Source: Eubacterium sp. AF16-48 (GTDB lineage Bacteria; Bacillota; Clostridia; Lachnospirales; Lachnospiraceae). From it: a stretch of 64,000 bases of DNA. Shown piece after piece: positions 41,146-50,652 of this stretch. Position 1 is the first letter of the stretch. Each line of letters begins with the position of its first letter. The notes beneath the pieces were generated by a model. That model saw only the letters and a program-made list of their open reading frames with translations, did not search any database and was not told the origin of the DNA. A program made the translations under genes and the position numbers. The DNA lies in NCBI RefSeq assembly GCF_003479405.1, contig NZ_QUHB01000003.1, positions 197,291 through 261,290 of the forward strand, written 5' to 3'.

Positions 41146-42639
41146 ATGAAAGAAAAAGTTATAAGTTTATTATTAAGTCTTGCATTGTTGATTACAATGA
41201 TGCCTCAGATGGTGTTAGGAGCCAATGGACCGGGTAAGGGAGAGTTGCCGTCATATTTAAGATTGATTTCGGAAAAGACCGACAAGTTTATATTTGCCAA
41301 TTTTGCACAGGCTAAGGTGGAAAAGGTAAATGGTGTGACATATAATGAAAAAAACAACACTCTCACACTAAATAATGTTAAAATGAAAGAGTACAACCTA
41401 GTTGCCAATATTATGGGGGATGATTTTAAAATTAACGTAAAAGGTGAAAATGAAGTAAGGTCAATCTTTATCTGGGGAGACGGATATGGCGGAAATCTTA
41501 CCATTTCAGGAGATGGAAAACTTGTGGTAAATAAGCAGAAATTACAGGAAACAGCGATTAATATGCGTGCCGAGGGAACAAAGGGAATTCTTACAATAGA
41601 GAGCACCGTGGACATGGAAATGTATTCACAAAAAGGATATCCTGTAATAGAAACAATTGGGGCTTCAAATGGTGATAAGACAAAAGCCATAGCTATAAAG
41701 GGAAAGACTTCAGAAAAGGTTAATGTTAAGCAGGATAAAGAAAAACATGTGATTCCGGAAAATGTTAAGGCATATGATGTTTCAGAAGGAGCATGGCTTG
41801 ATAAGTTTAAAAAAGACGGAAAATATTATGGTGGCAATGCAAAGTATGATGATAACATGGAAAAAACAGGCTATTATTCCATGTATGAAATATTGGAAAA
41901 TAAAGAAATCGAGGCAGGGAAAACCTATTTAATTGCAAAGCCTCTAGAAGGTCAGGAGAATATTAAGCCTGAAACTAAAGGATATGAAACGGTATTAGAC
42001 AGTGATGGGGAGATAGATCAGTTTAAGGGCGTGATATCTATGAACTGGTTTAGTGAGGTTTACCTGCAAATGTATCACAGCACTTCTGATAATAAAGACT
42101 ATGGTGTATATACCGTACATTACATTGACGATGACCATCCTGATGGAGTCATAAAATATACCGTATTTAAAATAGTAGATGACAGTATATTAGGCAAGGC
42201 TGCCATTTTAGTACCGGGCAAGAAAGAAATATTAGAATTGCCAAAGGATTTACAGCAAAAGATTAAGGGAGAATATTATTCATATTTCTACACTGTTAAT
42301 TTGGAAAAACTGGTTCTTTCAAAAGGAACAGCACCAAAGCCGGCTGTAAAGAAAATCGGTCAGGCAAAAATCAGCAGTGCGAAAAATTCAAAGAAAAAGA
42401 CAGTAACTCTTAGTTGGAAGAAAGCAAGCAATGCAAAGAAATATCAGATTCAGTATTCTTTAAATAAAAAGTTCTCTAAGGCAAAGAAGTATAAAACAAA
42501 GACAATAACATCATCTAAATTAAAGGTGACTGTTAAAAAACTTACCAGGAAAAAGACATATTATTTCAGGGTAAGGGGAATAAATGGCAAGAATGCTGGC
42601 AAATGGTCGGCAGTTAAAAAAGTTAAGATAACCAAATAA
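41146..42639 (+). CDS. Secreted protein with C-terminal fibronectin-III-like domain
   Basis: AAAGGAG is eight bases before ATG 41146. Residues 1-25 are a signal peptide (MKEKVISLLLSLALLITMMP, cleavage near VLGA). Residues about 50-140 are beta-rich with NNTLTLNNVKM and a repeated GDGK/NLTISGDG pattern, like Firmicutes carbohydrate-binding-type repeats. The final ~85 residues form an FN3-like domain (VTLSWKKASNAKKYQIQYSL, TYYFRVRGINGKNAGKWSAV). No sortase motif is present. It is probably a cell-surface or secreted adhesin-type protein. A hairpin (CCGG...CCGG) lies in its leader at about 41090-41105. Confidence 0.78.
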   Translation: MKEKVISLLLSLALLITMMPQMVLGANGPGKGELPSYLRLISEKTDKFIFANFAQAKVEKVNGVTYNEKNNTLTLNNVKMKEYNLVANIMGDDFKINVKGENEVRSIFIWGDGYGGNLTISGDGKLVVNKQKLQETAINMRAEGTKGILTIESTVDMEMYSQKGYPVIETIGASNGDKTKAIAIKGKTSEKVNVKQDKEKHVIPENVKAYDVSEGAWLDKFKKDGKYYGGNAKYDDNMEKTGYYSMYEILENKEIEAGKTYLIAKPLEGQENIKPETKGYETVLDSDGEIDQFKGVISMNWFSEVYLQMYHSTSDNKDYGVYTVHYIDDDHPDGVIKYTVFKIVDDSILGKAAILVPGKKEILELPKDLQQKIKGEYYSYFYTVNLEKLVLSKGTAPKPAVKKIGQAKISSAKNSKKKTVTLSWKKASNAKKYQIQYSLNKKFSKAKKYKTKTITSSKLKVTVKKLTRKKTYYFRVRGINGKNAGKWSAVKKVKITK

Positions 42640-42645
42640 ATGCAA

Positions 42646-42690
42646 AAACCCGGAAGAAAGGACATTATTCTTGTTCTTCCGGGTTTAATT
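42646..42690 (+). terminator. Strong terminator after the secreted protein
   Basis: AAACCCGGAAGAA pairs perfectly with TTCTTCCGGGTTT across a 15-base loop, followed by AATTATG. The T-tract is short, but the stem is long. Confidence 0.75.
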
Positions 42691-42859
42691 ATGTTGACAT
42701 TTTTGTTATACTTAAAACACTGTAAACATAATTTATGTTAGTGAATCAGCAATAGGATGTGTATTAATAGGTGCCGGTACGTTATTAATGGTGCTTTAAT
42801 TCGCAAAGATTATTATAGACTGAAAAATGGTATTAAATTACAGGAGAGATAAGGCTAAA

Positions 42860-44101
42860 ATGAGAAAGTTAGTAAAAATAATAGCACTTGTAGCTGCAAT
42901 ATCAGCTATTTATGGAGGAGTTCAAAATACATATACTGCATATGCAAATGAAACAGAAAGAGGAACAGCAGAGGAAACTACAGCAGTTATTCCGGAAGAG
43001 ACTACCAAAAATCCGGAAAATAATTCTAAGATACCAAAGGAAAGTATTATTTCTAAAATATCTCCATCTAAATCTAAAACAGTGGTTTTAGACCCGGGAC
43101 ATTGTAGTGTACATACAGGAGCAAAGGCAAACGGATTAAGGGAAGAAAAAGTAGTTCTTGACATAGCAAATGCCTGCAGGGATGAATTAAATAAATATGA
43201 AAATATAAATGTATATATGACAAGAGATACAGGAAGATGCTGCAGCGCCCTTAAGTTAGGGGATTGTCTTGTGGCAAGAAATAATTATGCATTGCGTTTA
43301 GATGCCGACTTTCTAGTTAGTATGCATATTAATGCAGATGATAATCCTCACAGAAACGGAGCCATGATTCTTCCGGCATATAGGTCTGGATACAATGATA
43401 ATGTGCGAATTGAAACTCAGGCATTAGGCAGACAGGTTTTGGCTAATTTAAAGGATTTGGGCATAAAGAATCTGGGACTTTTACTGAGAAAGGCAGATGA
43501 CATGTATTACGGTAACGGTGCCAGGGCAGACTATTATTCCATAGTAAGAAACGGAGTAAAAACTAAAATCCCAAGCATAATTATTGAACATGGATTTGTT
43601 ACCAGCAAATCAGACTGTGAAAAGTTTTTTAGCACCAAGGCAAAAAGAGAAATGTTAGGTGTGGCAGATGCCAATGCCATTGTATCATATTATGGTTTAA
43701 ACCCTATTCAAAACAAGGGAAGGTTTGTAAAGGAAAATGGTGCCACATATTATGTTACGGAAGATGGTAAGAAAGTAAAAGGCTGGGTAAAGCATAACAG
43801 CAAATGGTATTATTTTAGCAAGAACAACGGAAAAATGAGAAAAGGTTTTATTTCAGTAGATAAGAAGAAATATTATCTGTCAGGAAGTAACGGTGCTTTA
43901 AGAACTGGTTGGATTAAGGTAAAGGGATACAGATATTTGACAAAGGGAGATGGTTCCGTAATAAGAAATCAGGCTTACAGTGACAGTGTAAAAACATACC
44001 TTTTTAGCAAAACAGGAAAGAAGTACACAAAGGGAAGACATAGAATTAAAGGAAAAATGTATTATATAAATAAGAGAACAGGTACGGTTATTAACAGATA
44101 A
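42860..44101 (+). CDS. N-acetylmuramoyl-L-alanine amidase with cell-wall-binding repeats
   Basis: ATG 42860 follows AAGG by five bases. A signal peptide (about 1-28) ends near AYAN. The Amidase_3 domain (about 65-275) has VVLDPGHCSVHTGAKANGLR, MHINAD and IIIEHGFVTSKSDCEKFF, giving the zinc ligands His, Glu, His and the catalytic Glu. The C-terminal ~125 residues contain about five Trp/Tyr-rich cell-wall-binding repeats (GWVKHNSKWYYFSKNNGKM and similar). The enzyme cuts the amide bond between muramic acid and the peptide, for cell separation or turnover. Confidence 0.92.
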   Translation: MRKLVKIIALVAAISAIYGGVQNTYTAYANETERGTAEETTAVIPEETTKNPENNSKIPKESIISKISPSKSKTVVLDPGHCSVHTGAKANGLREEKVVLDIANACRDELNKYENINVYMTRDTGRCCSALKLGDCLVARNNYALRLDADFLVSMHINADDNPHRNGAMILPAYRSGYNDNVRIETQALGRQVLANLKDLGIKNLGLLLRKADDMYYGNGARADYYSIVRNGVKTKIPSIIIEHGFVTSKSDCEKFFSTKAKREMLGVADANAIVSYYGLNPIQNKGRFVKENGATYYVTEDGKKVKGWVKHNSKWYYFSKNNGKMRKGFISVDKKKYYLSGSNGALRTGWIKVKGYRYLTKGDGSVIRNQAYSDSVKTYLFSKTGKKYTKGRHRIKGKMYYINKRTGTVINR

Positions 44102-44140
44102 ATTACATTCGCCTGTCTTATAAATGTTAAGGAGAGATTA

Positions 44141-45838
44141 ATGAAAAAACATAATATATCTCAGGTAAAAGGTGAAGCAAAATGGATGCTGAAATATGCG
44201 AAACACTATTGGGGAGCAATTTTACTTTATTGTGTGTTAGGTGTTTTGGCAACTGTTATGGGATTAGCAGGAAGTGTAATGAGTAAATACCTGATTGACA
44301 TTGTAACAGGGTACGATACAAAGGCAATAGGATGGGTTGTTTCCCTGATGATTGCCATGGGTATAGGAAATATCGTGTTAAATGCCATAACCAGTAGGGC
44401 AACGGTTTTAATCAGTACCAAAGTATATAATGAAATTCAGGCAGAAATTTACGACAGGGTAATGGAAGCTGATTGGGAATCGCTGTATGAATATAGAAGC
44501 GGTGACTTAATAAACAGGCTTACAGGAGATGTGAAAACTGTTTCAGACAGTGTTATCAGCTGGTTTCCCAGTCTTATTACCAAGGGGGCACAGTTTTTAG
44601 GAGCGTTGGTTATTATTTTATATTATGACCCTACTATGGCAGTTATTGCATTACTTAGCGCACCGGTTTCAGTGCTAATGTCCAGGGTGATTTTGTCAAA
44701 AATGAGAAAATACAGTCAGGAACTTAGAAAAGCAAGTAGTGAAGTTATTACATATCAGGAAGATTCTTTTCAGAATATACAGACAATTAAATGTTTTGGA
44801 ATAGTGGATTTTTTTGAAAAAGGGATGAGAAATGTACAGCAAAAATATAAGGATTTAATGATGGATTACAATAAAATGTCCATAACCGCCACAAGTCTCT
44901 TATCTTTTACGGGAATGTTGGTATCTTACGGATGTTTGGGCTGGGGAGTATACAGATTGTGGAAGGGTGCCATTATATTTGGAACCCTTACATTGTTTAT
45001 ACAGCTGGCAAACAGTTTGTCCTCCTCGTTTTCTTCTTTAATATCATTAGTTCCTCAGGCGGTATCAGCTACCACCAGTGCAGGAAGAATTATGTCAGTA
45101 TCTGAAATTAAGCCGGAGCCGGTGATTGAGGAAGAAACTGCACAAAAAATAAAGGAAAACAGTTCTAAGGGATTGGAAATCAGAATAGAAAATATTGATT
45201 TTACGTATAAGGGTGGTGAAAAGGTTTTATCTAATGTAAACCTTTTGGCAAAGTCAGGAAATATTGTGGCAATAGTAGGTCCTTCAGGAGAGGGAAAAAC
45301 AACTATAATGCGAATAATTTTAGGACTTATAAATCCACAATCCGGAAAAAGTGTTATGAGGGATAATTTAGGAAATGAATGTGCTCTCTCCGCTGCTACA
45401 AGGGAAATGTTTTCGTATGTACCTCAGGGCAATACAATTTTTGCCGATACCATTGTCAAGAATATGAGAATGGTTAAAAATGATGCAACAGACGAAGAAA
45501 TAATAGCAGCTCTTAAAACTGCCTGTGCCTATGATTTCGTAAAAAAACTGCCGGAGGGCATAAATACCATAATCGGTGAAAACGGGCAGGGACTTTCAGA
45601 AGGTCAGGCACAGCGAATTTCAATAGCCCGTGCAGTTCTCAGAGATGCACCGGTAATACTGTTAGATGAAGCTACTTCTGCATTGGATGTGGATACCGAG
45701 GAAAAGGTTCTTAAAAATATAATAAAAAAGGACAGCAAGAAAATATGTATTGTAACAACCCACAGACCAAGTGTTTTGGATATTTGTGAGAGGGTTTACA
45801 GGATAAATAAGACAAATTTTGAGGAAATTAAAAAATAA
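44141..45838 (+). CDS. ABC exporter, fused membrane and ATPase domains
   Basis: AAGGAGAG precedes the ATG. The 565-residue product has a six-helix exporter domain (about 1-320) and an ATPase domain (about 350-560). Walker A is GPSGEGKTT, not the usual GPSGSGKST. The signature is LSEGQAQRISIARA (usual LSGGQ), and Walker B is VILLDEATSALD followed by the H-loop TTHR. The Gly to Glu change in the signature is unusual. It functions as a homodimer or with another half. It heads a cluster with a glycosyltransferase and a nucleotidyltransferase-fold protein. Confidence 0.9.
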   Translation: MKKHNISQVKGEAKWMLKYAKHYWGAILLYCVLGVLATVMGLAGSVMSKYLIDIVTGYDTKAIGWVVSLMIAMGIGNIVLNAITSRATVLISTKVYNEIQAEIYDRVMEADWESLYEYRSGDLINRLTGDVKTVSDSVISWFPSLITKGAQFLGALVIILYYDPTMAVIALLSAPVSVLMSRVILSKMRKYSQELRKASSEVITYQEDSFQNIQTIKCFGIVDFFEKGMRNVQQKYKDLMMDYNKMSITATSLLSFTGMLVSYGCLGWGVYRLWKGAIIFGTLTLFIQLANSLSSSFSSLISLVPQAVSATTSAGRIMSVSEIKPEPVIEEETAQKIKENSSKGLEIRIENIDFTYKGGEKVLSNVNLLAKSGNIVAIVGPSGEGKTTIMRIILGLINPQSGKSVMRDNLGNECALSAATREMFSYVPQGNTIFADTIVKNMRMVKNDATDEEIIAALKTACAYDFVKKLPEGINTIIGENGQGLSEGQAQRISIARAVLRDAPVILLDEATSALDVDTEEKVLKNIIKKDSKKICIVTTHRPSVLDICERVYRINKTNFEEIKK

Positions 45839-46004
45839 AAATGTTGCAAAAAGACAAATTATATCATAAAACTTTACTTTTTTTTTTCACCGGTGGTAAT
45901 ATCAGGTAAATAAGAAAGTTTAACGTTAAACTCATATCGGATTAAATCACGTGAAAAGTTAATTAAAAAGTAGATTCAGTATCATTAGCAGACTGGAGAA
46001 AACA

Positions 46005-46976
46005 ATGGAGAGTATTACGGTTTTTACACCTACATATAATCGTGGAAATATAATTAAAAGATTATATTGCTCATTAAAAAAACAGACGTGCAAAGATTTT
46101 GTGTGGCTTGTTGTTGATGACGGCTCCACTGATAGCACTGAGAAACTTATAAAAAAGTGGCAGCTGGAAAATGAAATAAAGATAGAATATTTGAAGCAGG
46201 ACAACTTAGGAAAGTCTATGGCTCATAACAAGGCTGTGGAAATGACAACAACGGAAATATTTATGTGTCTTGATTCAAATGATGTTATTACCCCAAATGC
46301 CATTGAAATGGTACTTAAATGTTGGGAAAAAGTTAAACTGAATGAAAACATTGTAGGTATTATGTCACAGAAAAAAGTTCAGTTTAAAGATATAAAAAGG
46401 GAAATGAAGGTTAAACAACTGCCGGGTTATATCAAAATAAAACATGATAAAAAGCCTGGAGGAAAAGCTTTTAATGACAGGTATTACATTGAGAAAGAAA
46501 AAGCAAATGATGGCTACGTTGAGACTACTTTAGGGGAGGCATACAGGAAGTTTGGCTTAAAAGGGGAGGCTATGCTGGTATTTAGAACAACAGAAGTTAA
46601 GAAGTATCAGTTTCCTAAAATTCAAAAGGAAAAATTTGTACCCGAGGCATACTTATATAATTTAATAGACAGGGACGGAAAACTTGTGGTATTAAACAGG
46701 ACGTTGTGTGTACACAGATATCAGATGGATGGGTATACATTTAATATGTCAAAACTTATTAAAAATAATCCAAAGGGTTATCTGTTATATGTTAATCAGA
46801 AAATAAATAGTGATTATACATTTAGGTCGTTATTTTTTGATTATATAAGATATATTTCAGTAGCAGGAATTGCAGGGGAGAAGGATGTAATAAAGAAAGC
46901 ACACAACAAGATTGTTGCGTTAATGGCATACCCCTTTGGTGTGATATTTTATTTGTTAAGGTATAAGAGAGTTTAA
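46005..46976 (+). CDS. Family 2 glycosyltransferase
   Basis: GGAG precedes the ATG. The GT-A fold is clear: ITVFTPTYNRGNIIKRLYCS, then VWLVVDDGSTDSTE, the LGKSMAHNKAVE helix and MCLDSNDVITP. In the last motif a canonical D-x-D is replaced by D-S-N-D. The C-terminal ~60 residues include a hydrophobic stretch (about 300-318) that may anchor it to the membrane. The acceptor is unknown. It lies 12 bases before the nucleotidyltransferase gene, so the two are co-transcribed. Confidence 0.88.
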   Translation: MESITVFTPTYNRGNIIKRLYCSLKKQTCKDFVWLVVDDGSTDSTEKLIKKWQLENEIKIEYLKQDNLGKSMAHNKAVEMTTTEIFMCLDSNDVITPNAIEMVLKCWEKVKLNENIVGIMSQKKVQFKDIKREMKVKQLPGYIKIKHDKKPGGKAFNDRYYIEKEKANDGYVETTLGEAYRKFGLKGEAMLVFRTTEVKKYQFPKIQKEKFVPEAYLYNLIDRDGKLVVLNRTLCVHRYQMDGYTFNMSKLIKNNPKGYLLYVNQKINSDYTFRSLFFDYIRYISVAGIAGEKDVIKKAHNKIVALMAYPFGVIFYLLRYKRV

Positions 46977-46988
46977 AAGAGGTGTCAC

Positions 46989-48251
46989 ATGATAAGTCCT
47001 GATAGTAAAATCTTTATGGATGCCGTTAAAGGAGCCCTTGGGACAGATGGTGAAAACATAGAGATAAATATTAATAAAAAAGAGCAGCTTATTGAAGTAT
47101 TAAATATGGCAAGGGAACAGAGTATGCTCCCTATTGTGTGCGATTTTATTGCCGGTACCAACAGCTACGAAAGATTTCAAAAAGAGATTGCACCTTATAA
47201 AAGACAGACCATTTTGCTTATGATATCCCAGACTCAGAGGACAAGCTTTTTCTTTGAAATTTATAAAAAGTTATTACAAAATGAAATTAAACCGGTGGTG
47301 GTTAAGGGAATTGTTCTTAGAAATCTTTATCCTAAGCCGGATTGTAGATATTCAAATGATGAAGATTTGCTTATTGATAAAGAAGATTTTATGAAATGCC
47401 ATGAAATCTTAAAAAAAGAAGGCTTTATATGTGAAAATGACGTGGAGAATATGGACAAAAAAAAGATTCCGTATGAAGTAGCTTATTATAATTCGATCAC
47501 GAAAGTAAGAATAGAGATACATACTGGCTTGTTGCCATCTGACAATAACGCTTTTAAAGGTCTTAATAACAGATTTAAAAAAGCAGTGGATAAGGCGGAG
47601 AAGAGAGAGGCGGGAACAGGATGGGTATGGACTCTTAATGAAACAGATCATTTTCTGTTTTTACTAAGTCATAGTTACAAACATTTTATATATTGCGGTT
47701 TTGGAGTACGTCAGCTGTGCGATTTGCTGATATTTGCCCAAAAATATAATTCCTTAATTAATTGGGATTATGTGGAAACTGTGGCACAGGAAAACAGATT
47801 ATATAGATTCCTTATCAATTTATTTGATATAGGTGACAGATATTTAGGCTTTAACAGCAGCGAGATTCCTTTAAAAGACAGACAGTTAATTGTGGCAGAC
47901 AGTGAAAATCTTTTAGTGGATATGCTTGATTCAGGAACTTTTGGTAAAAGCAGTATGGGAAGGATACATAGCTCAAAAATCACCATAAGTGCTGCAAATA
48001 AAGGCTTTTCAGAGAAAAATAAAAAAGTACGGCTTTCCATAAAAAGCTCTTTATTTCCGTCTAAGTCATATATGAAGCAGAAATATCAGTATTTGCAAAA
48101 GAGAAGTTATTTATTGCCGGTTGCGTATTGTCACAGAATAATAAGGTATTTGAAACAGAGAAAAACACAAAGCAGATATTCTAAAGAAATAGACAGTATA
48201 GCAATGGGAAAGAAAAGAATGGAACTTATGCGTCAGTATGGAGTTTTATGA
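46989..48251 (+). CDS. Nucleotidyltransferase-fold protein (NTP_transf_5 type)
   Basis: GAGGTGTC precedes the ATG. The 420-residue product has EIKPVVVKGIVLRNLYPKPD then DCRYSNDEDLLIDKEDF, the pattern of the PF14907-type nucleotidyltransferase family, with the acidic pair (DEDLL) replacing the usual DxD. IEIHTGLLP and HFLFLLSHSYKHFIYCGFGV follow. Relatives occur in peptide-natural-product and cell-surface clusters beside ABC exporters, often with unknown chemistry. The gene is followed by a strong ribosome site leading only to a six-codon frame at 48291. Confidence 0.82.
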   Translation: MISPDSKIFMDAVKGALGTDGENIEININKKEQLIEVLNMAREQSMLPIVCDFIAGTNSYERFQKEIAPYKRQTILLMISQTQRTSFFFEIYKKLLQNEIKPVVVKGIVLRNLYPKPDCRYSNDEDLLIDKEDFMKCHEILKKEGFICENDVENMDKKKIPYEVAYYNSITKVRIEIHTGLLPSDNNAFKGLNNRFKKAVDKAEKREAGTGWVWTLNETDHFLFLLSHSYKHFIYCGFGVRQLCDLLIFAQKYNSLINWDYVETVAQENRLYRFLINLFDIGDRYLGFNSSEIPLKDRQLIVADSENLLVDMLDSGTFGKSSMGRIHSSKITISAANKGFSEKNKKVRLSIKSSLFPSKSYMKQKYQYLQKRSYLLPVAYCHRIIRYLKQRKTQSRYSKEIDSIAMGKKRMELMRQYGVL

Positions 48252-48290
48252 GAAAATAAGTTATTTAAATTTATTAGGAGGAAAGGGATA

Positions 48291-48311
48291 ATGAAAGTGC
48301 AAAAAGATTAA
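48291..48311 (+). pseudogene. Six-codon frame after a strong ribosome site, possible relic gene
   Basis: GGAGGAAAGGGATA precedes ATG 48291, but the frame encodes only MKVQKD before TAA. Removing a base would give MKVQ-KRLKIKK, a basic peptide start. A good ribosome site without a gene suggests a decayed small gene, possibly a peptide product of this cluster. This is speculative. Confidence 0.3.
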
Positions 48312-48355
48312 AAATAAAAAAGTAACAATAAAAAATAATAATTAATCAATAAAAT

Positions 48356-48405
48356 AACCGGTAAGGTGTGACATATTTTTGATATGTATATACTTTACCG
48401 GTTTT
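48356..48405. terminator. Bidirectional terminator between convergent genes
   Basis: AACCGGTAAGG pairs with its complement ending at about 48401 (TTTACCGGTT), with an inner ACATAT/ATATGT stem. T-rich on the plus strand and A-rich upstream, it can stop both the nucleotidyltransferase cluster and nth. Confidence 0.75.
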
Positions 48406-48413
48406 CATTTAAG

Positions 48414-49046
48414 TTAAATCCTTTTTTTACAAATATCATTTAGGCAACATCTGTTGCAGTGAGGAGTGGTTCTGGCAGTACATACTTCCCTGCCATGATA
48501 CACAAGACGGTGACAAAAGTCGCTGCCTTCTTCGCCGGGAATGATTTTCCAAAGTGCCATTTCAACTTTTTTCGGTTCCTTTATTCCATCCACTAATCCC
48601 ATACGGTTGGTAAGTCGGATGCAATGGGTATCTGTAACAATGGCAGGCTTCCCATAAACATCACCCATTATAAGATTAGCACTTTTACGGCCAACTCCCG
48701 GAAGCTTCAACAAATCCTCCATATTGTCAGGTACCTTGCAATCAAAGTCATCTCTCAACATTTTCATGCAAAGATTTATATCCCGGGCTTTACTTTTCCC
48801 TAATCCACAGGGACGGACTATTTTTTCTATTTCTTCTACAGGGGCTTCAGCAATAGCATCAATAGTAGGATATTTTTTATATAAATCAGGGACGATTTTA
48901 TTTACCCGCTCATCAGTGCACTGGGCAGCAAGACGGACGCTTATTAAAAGCTTCCATGCATCCTTATAGTCTAAGGTACAGGAGGCATCAGGATATTCCT
49001 TTTTTAAACGATTAATAATTTCCAAAGCAAGCTGTTTTTTTGTCAT
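48414..49046 (-). CDS. nth: Endonuclease III
   Basis: The product has 210 residues, the family length. The helix-hairpin-helix LKLPGVGRKSANLIMG contains the catalytic Lys (K121), and VTDTHCIRLTNRMG contains the catalytic Asp (D139). It removes oxidised pyrimidines from DNA and cuts the abasic site. The C-terminus has four cysteines of an iron-sulfur cluster (CTARTTPHC, NRC, CLNDIC); the first spacing is seven residues where E. coli has six. It is monocistronic on the minus strand. Confidence 0.93.
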   Translation of the reverse strand: MTKKQLALEIINRLKKEYPDASCTLDYKDAWKLLISVRLAAQCTDERVNKIVPDLYKKYPTIDAIAEAPVEEIEKIVRPCGLGKSKARDINLCMKMLRDDFDCKVPDNMEDLLKLPGVGRKSANLIMGDVYGKPAIVTDTHCIRLTNRMGLVDGIKEPKKVEMALWKIIPGEEGSDFCHRLVYHGREVCTARTTPHCNRCCLNDICKKRI

Positions 49047-49163
49047 TTTTTTAATCCTTTCAAATATATCATTTACATATTATAGCATATTTTTTCTTGC
49101 TACACATTGATTTAGTGATATAATATTTCTATAAGTTTGAACGGAGACAAGGAGGATACTAAA

Positions 49164-50087
49164 ATGGAGAATAATATAGAAAAATCCTGTGTGGAATTTT
49201 CTACATCACAGATGCTTAAATGGATGGAATATGTTGCAGATATGCAGGGGGTAACACCTGAAAAAATCAAGCTTCTTAATACTTGCGGAAAAAGGAGAAA
49301 TGTTCTTGCAACAATAGCAACTCATAAGAGAATTTTAATTTTTGCTGATGAAACTCATCCTAATATGTTATATAAATGCTGGGAAGCAGGCTATGGTGAC
49401 TATGAAATGTATTTTGGAAAGGGATATGAGCCTGGAGAAATGAAGCACTGTAAGGTAAGCGACATGATGGATGATGAGTTGTCAGGTCCTACGGTTATTT
49501 TCATTGTTAATGAAAATACCAGAGAATCAATGATTTTTGGAATAAAAAATGAAAACTTCTCATCAGGTACCGTTAAATATGTAGGTCACGAAATAAGGTC
49601 TGTTATTATGAATAAGTTAGAGCTGGATGTTAGTGACACAGCCCTTATTGTAAGTGGTGAAAGTATAGTAATAGAGGCTTCAATGGTGGCATATGAAGGA
49701 GTAATTATTGCAGCAGAAAGAGATGCAGGTTCCCTTCGCTCCATGGAAGAGAATGCGTCTAAGTTTGGAGTTCACAATGTTGAAATCGTTTCTGACTTAA
49801 AGGTGGAAACATTGGAGAAGCTTCCGGTGCCAAGAATTGCATTTATAGTAGCAACAAAGCAGGATATTGAAAGTGATATTGTAAACTTATTAAAAATTAA
49901 TCCAAACATTAAGATTATTGTTTATACCTTAGAACTTGATATATTAGCAGACATTAAATACTTAATGAAAAAACATGGAGTTAATGTTACGGAAGTAATG
50001 CAGATATCAGTTTCAAAAACAGACAAAAACAGTATTTTTGTTGCACAGCCGTCACCTTGGATGATAACCGGAGAGGTTACGCAATGA
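49164..50087 (+). CDS. CbiT-like (precorrin methyltransferase) protein with degenerate SAM site
   Basis: ATG 49164 has AAGGAGG eight bases upstream; the longer frame from 49137 has none. The C-terminal half (about 165-300) aligns by eye with CbiT/CobL decarboxylating methyltransferases: ALIVSGESIVIEASMVAYEG then ENASKFGVHNVEIVSD. The glycine-rich motif I (DIGAGTGS) is replaced by IVSGES, so S-adenosylmethionine binding may be lost. The N-terminal half does not look like CbiE. No cobalamin genes are near. It may be a pseudoenzyme or a repurposed regulator. Confidence 0.6.
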   Translation: MENNIEKSCVEFSTSQMLKWMEYVADMQGVTPEKIKLLNTCGKRRNVLATIATHKRILIFADETHPNMLYKCWEAGYGDYEMYFGKGYEPGEMKHCKVSDMMDDELSGPTVIFIVNENTRESMIFGIKNENFSSGTVKYVGHEIRSVIMNKLELDVSDTALIVSGESIVIEASMVAYEGVIIAAERDAGSLRSMEENASKFGVHNVEIVSDLKVETLEKLPVPRIAFIVATKQDIESDIVNLLKINPNIKIIVYTLELDILADIKYLMKKHGVNVTEVMQISVSKTDKNSIFVAQPSPWMITGEVTQ

Positions 50088-50124
50088 AATAAACATAAAA
50101 AATATAAAAATGGCACAAAATATA

Positions 50125-50153
50125 TTGACATCACATATACAAAATGTTAACAT
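50125..50153 (+). promoter_or_regulatory. Promoter of the 6S-like RNA
   Basis: TTGACA (50125-50130), 17 bases, TAACAT (50148-50153), placed directly before the long structured rod and with no protein gene downstream on that strand for 1.7 kb. Confidence 0.6.
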
Positions 50154-50294
50154 ACATATAACGATATGAGGCAACACGGGCAACGTATTATTCAAAACAT
50201 ATGTCAGGTATGGATTTGCGCACATAATTTCACATACTAATGTACATATGCTTCCTTATGTTTTAGGCGTGTATTGCCCTATCAGTTATATTGT
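50154..50294 (+). ncRNA. 6S-RNA-like rod-shaped RNA candidate
   Basis: The segment folds as one long interrupted hairpin. The outer stem is ACATATAAC (50154-50162) with GTTATATTGT (50285-50294); then GATA with TATC; then GGGCAA (50178-50183) with TTGCCC (50274-50279). A large asymmetric bubble follows, then AAAACATA (50194-50201) with TATGTTTT (50257-50264), and a terminal GTATG/CATAC stem. A rod with a central bubble of this size is the 6S pattern (RNA polymerase mimic). The class is inferred from shape, not from a covariance search. The exact ends are uncertain. Confidence 0.45.
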
Positions 50295-50652
50295 GAACAG
50301 GGGGTGGAAATATGGATTTAAATTTCAAGTCCGGATTTTTCTGACGATGACGTGTTAACATGACGTTATGTCAAAAGAGCTATGGTATTTCCCGGAAGTA
50401 TCCAGGGATTATACTTTTATTTTTTAATTTGTCATATTGAAACTTAGACGGTATTCTGTCAGCCATTTCGACAGGCTATGTCGGAGAATGTGTAAAAATA
50501 CTTCCTTGATATAGAGCCTATGGCTTTTGTTATATTCAACAGTTCTATATCTTTAACACCTTATATATATTTATAGTGTATACATATTAATTTCATACTA
50601 AGTGTCTTATTGTATGGTAGGGCATATTATTGACAGAAAAGGTCCAAAGTTT
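50295..50652. other. Gene-free stretch with weak hairpins
   Basis: No plausible gene is present. Hairpins can be seen near 50385-50420 (TTCCC with GGGAT, then a T-rich tract, a possible 3' end of the RNA above) and near 50459-50480 (CTGTC with GACAG). Direct palindromes such as a TTATATATAT tract follow. A second small RNA is possible but not supported by a clear promoter. Confidence 0.35.

Noticed and set aside
50459..50480. TTTCGACAG motif suggesting tmRNA
   Set aside because: The flanking acceptor-like ends, tag frame and CCA end of ssrA are absent.
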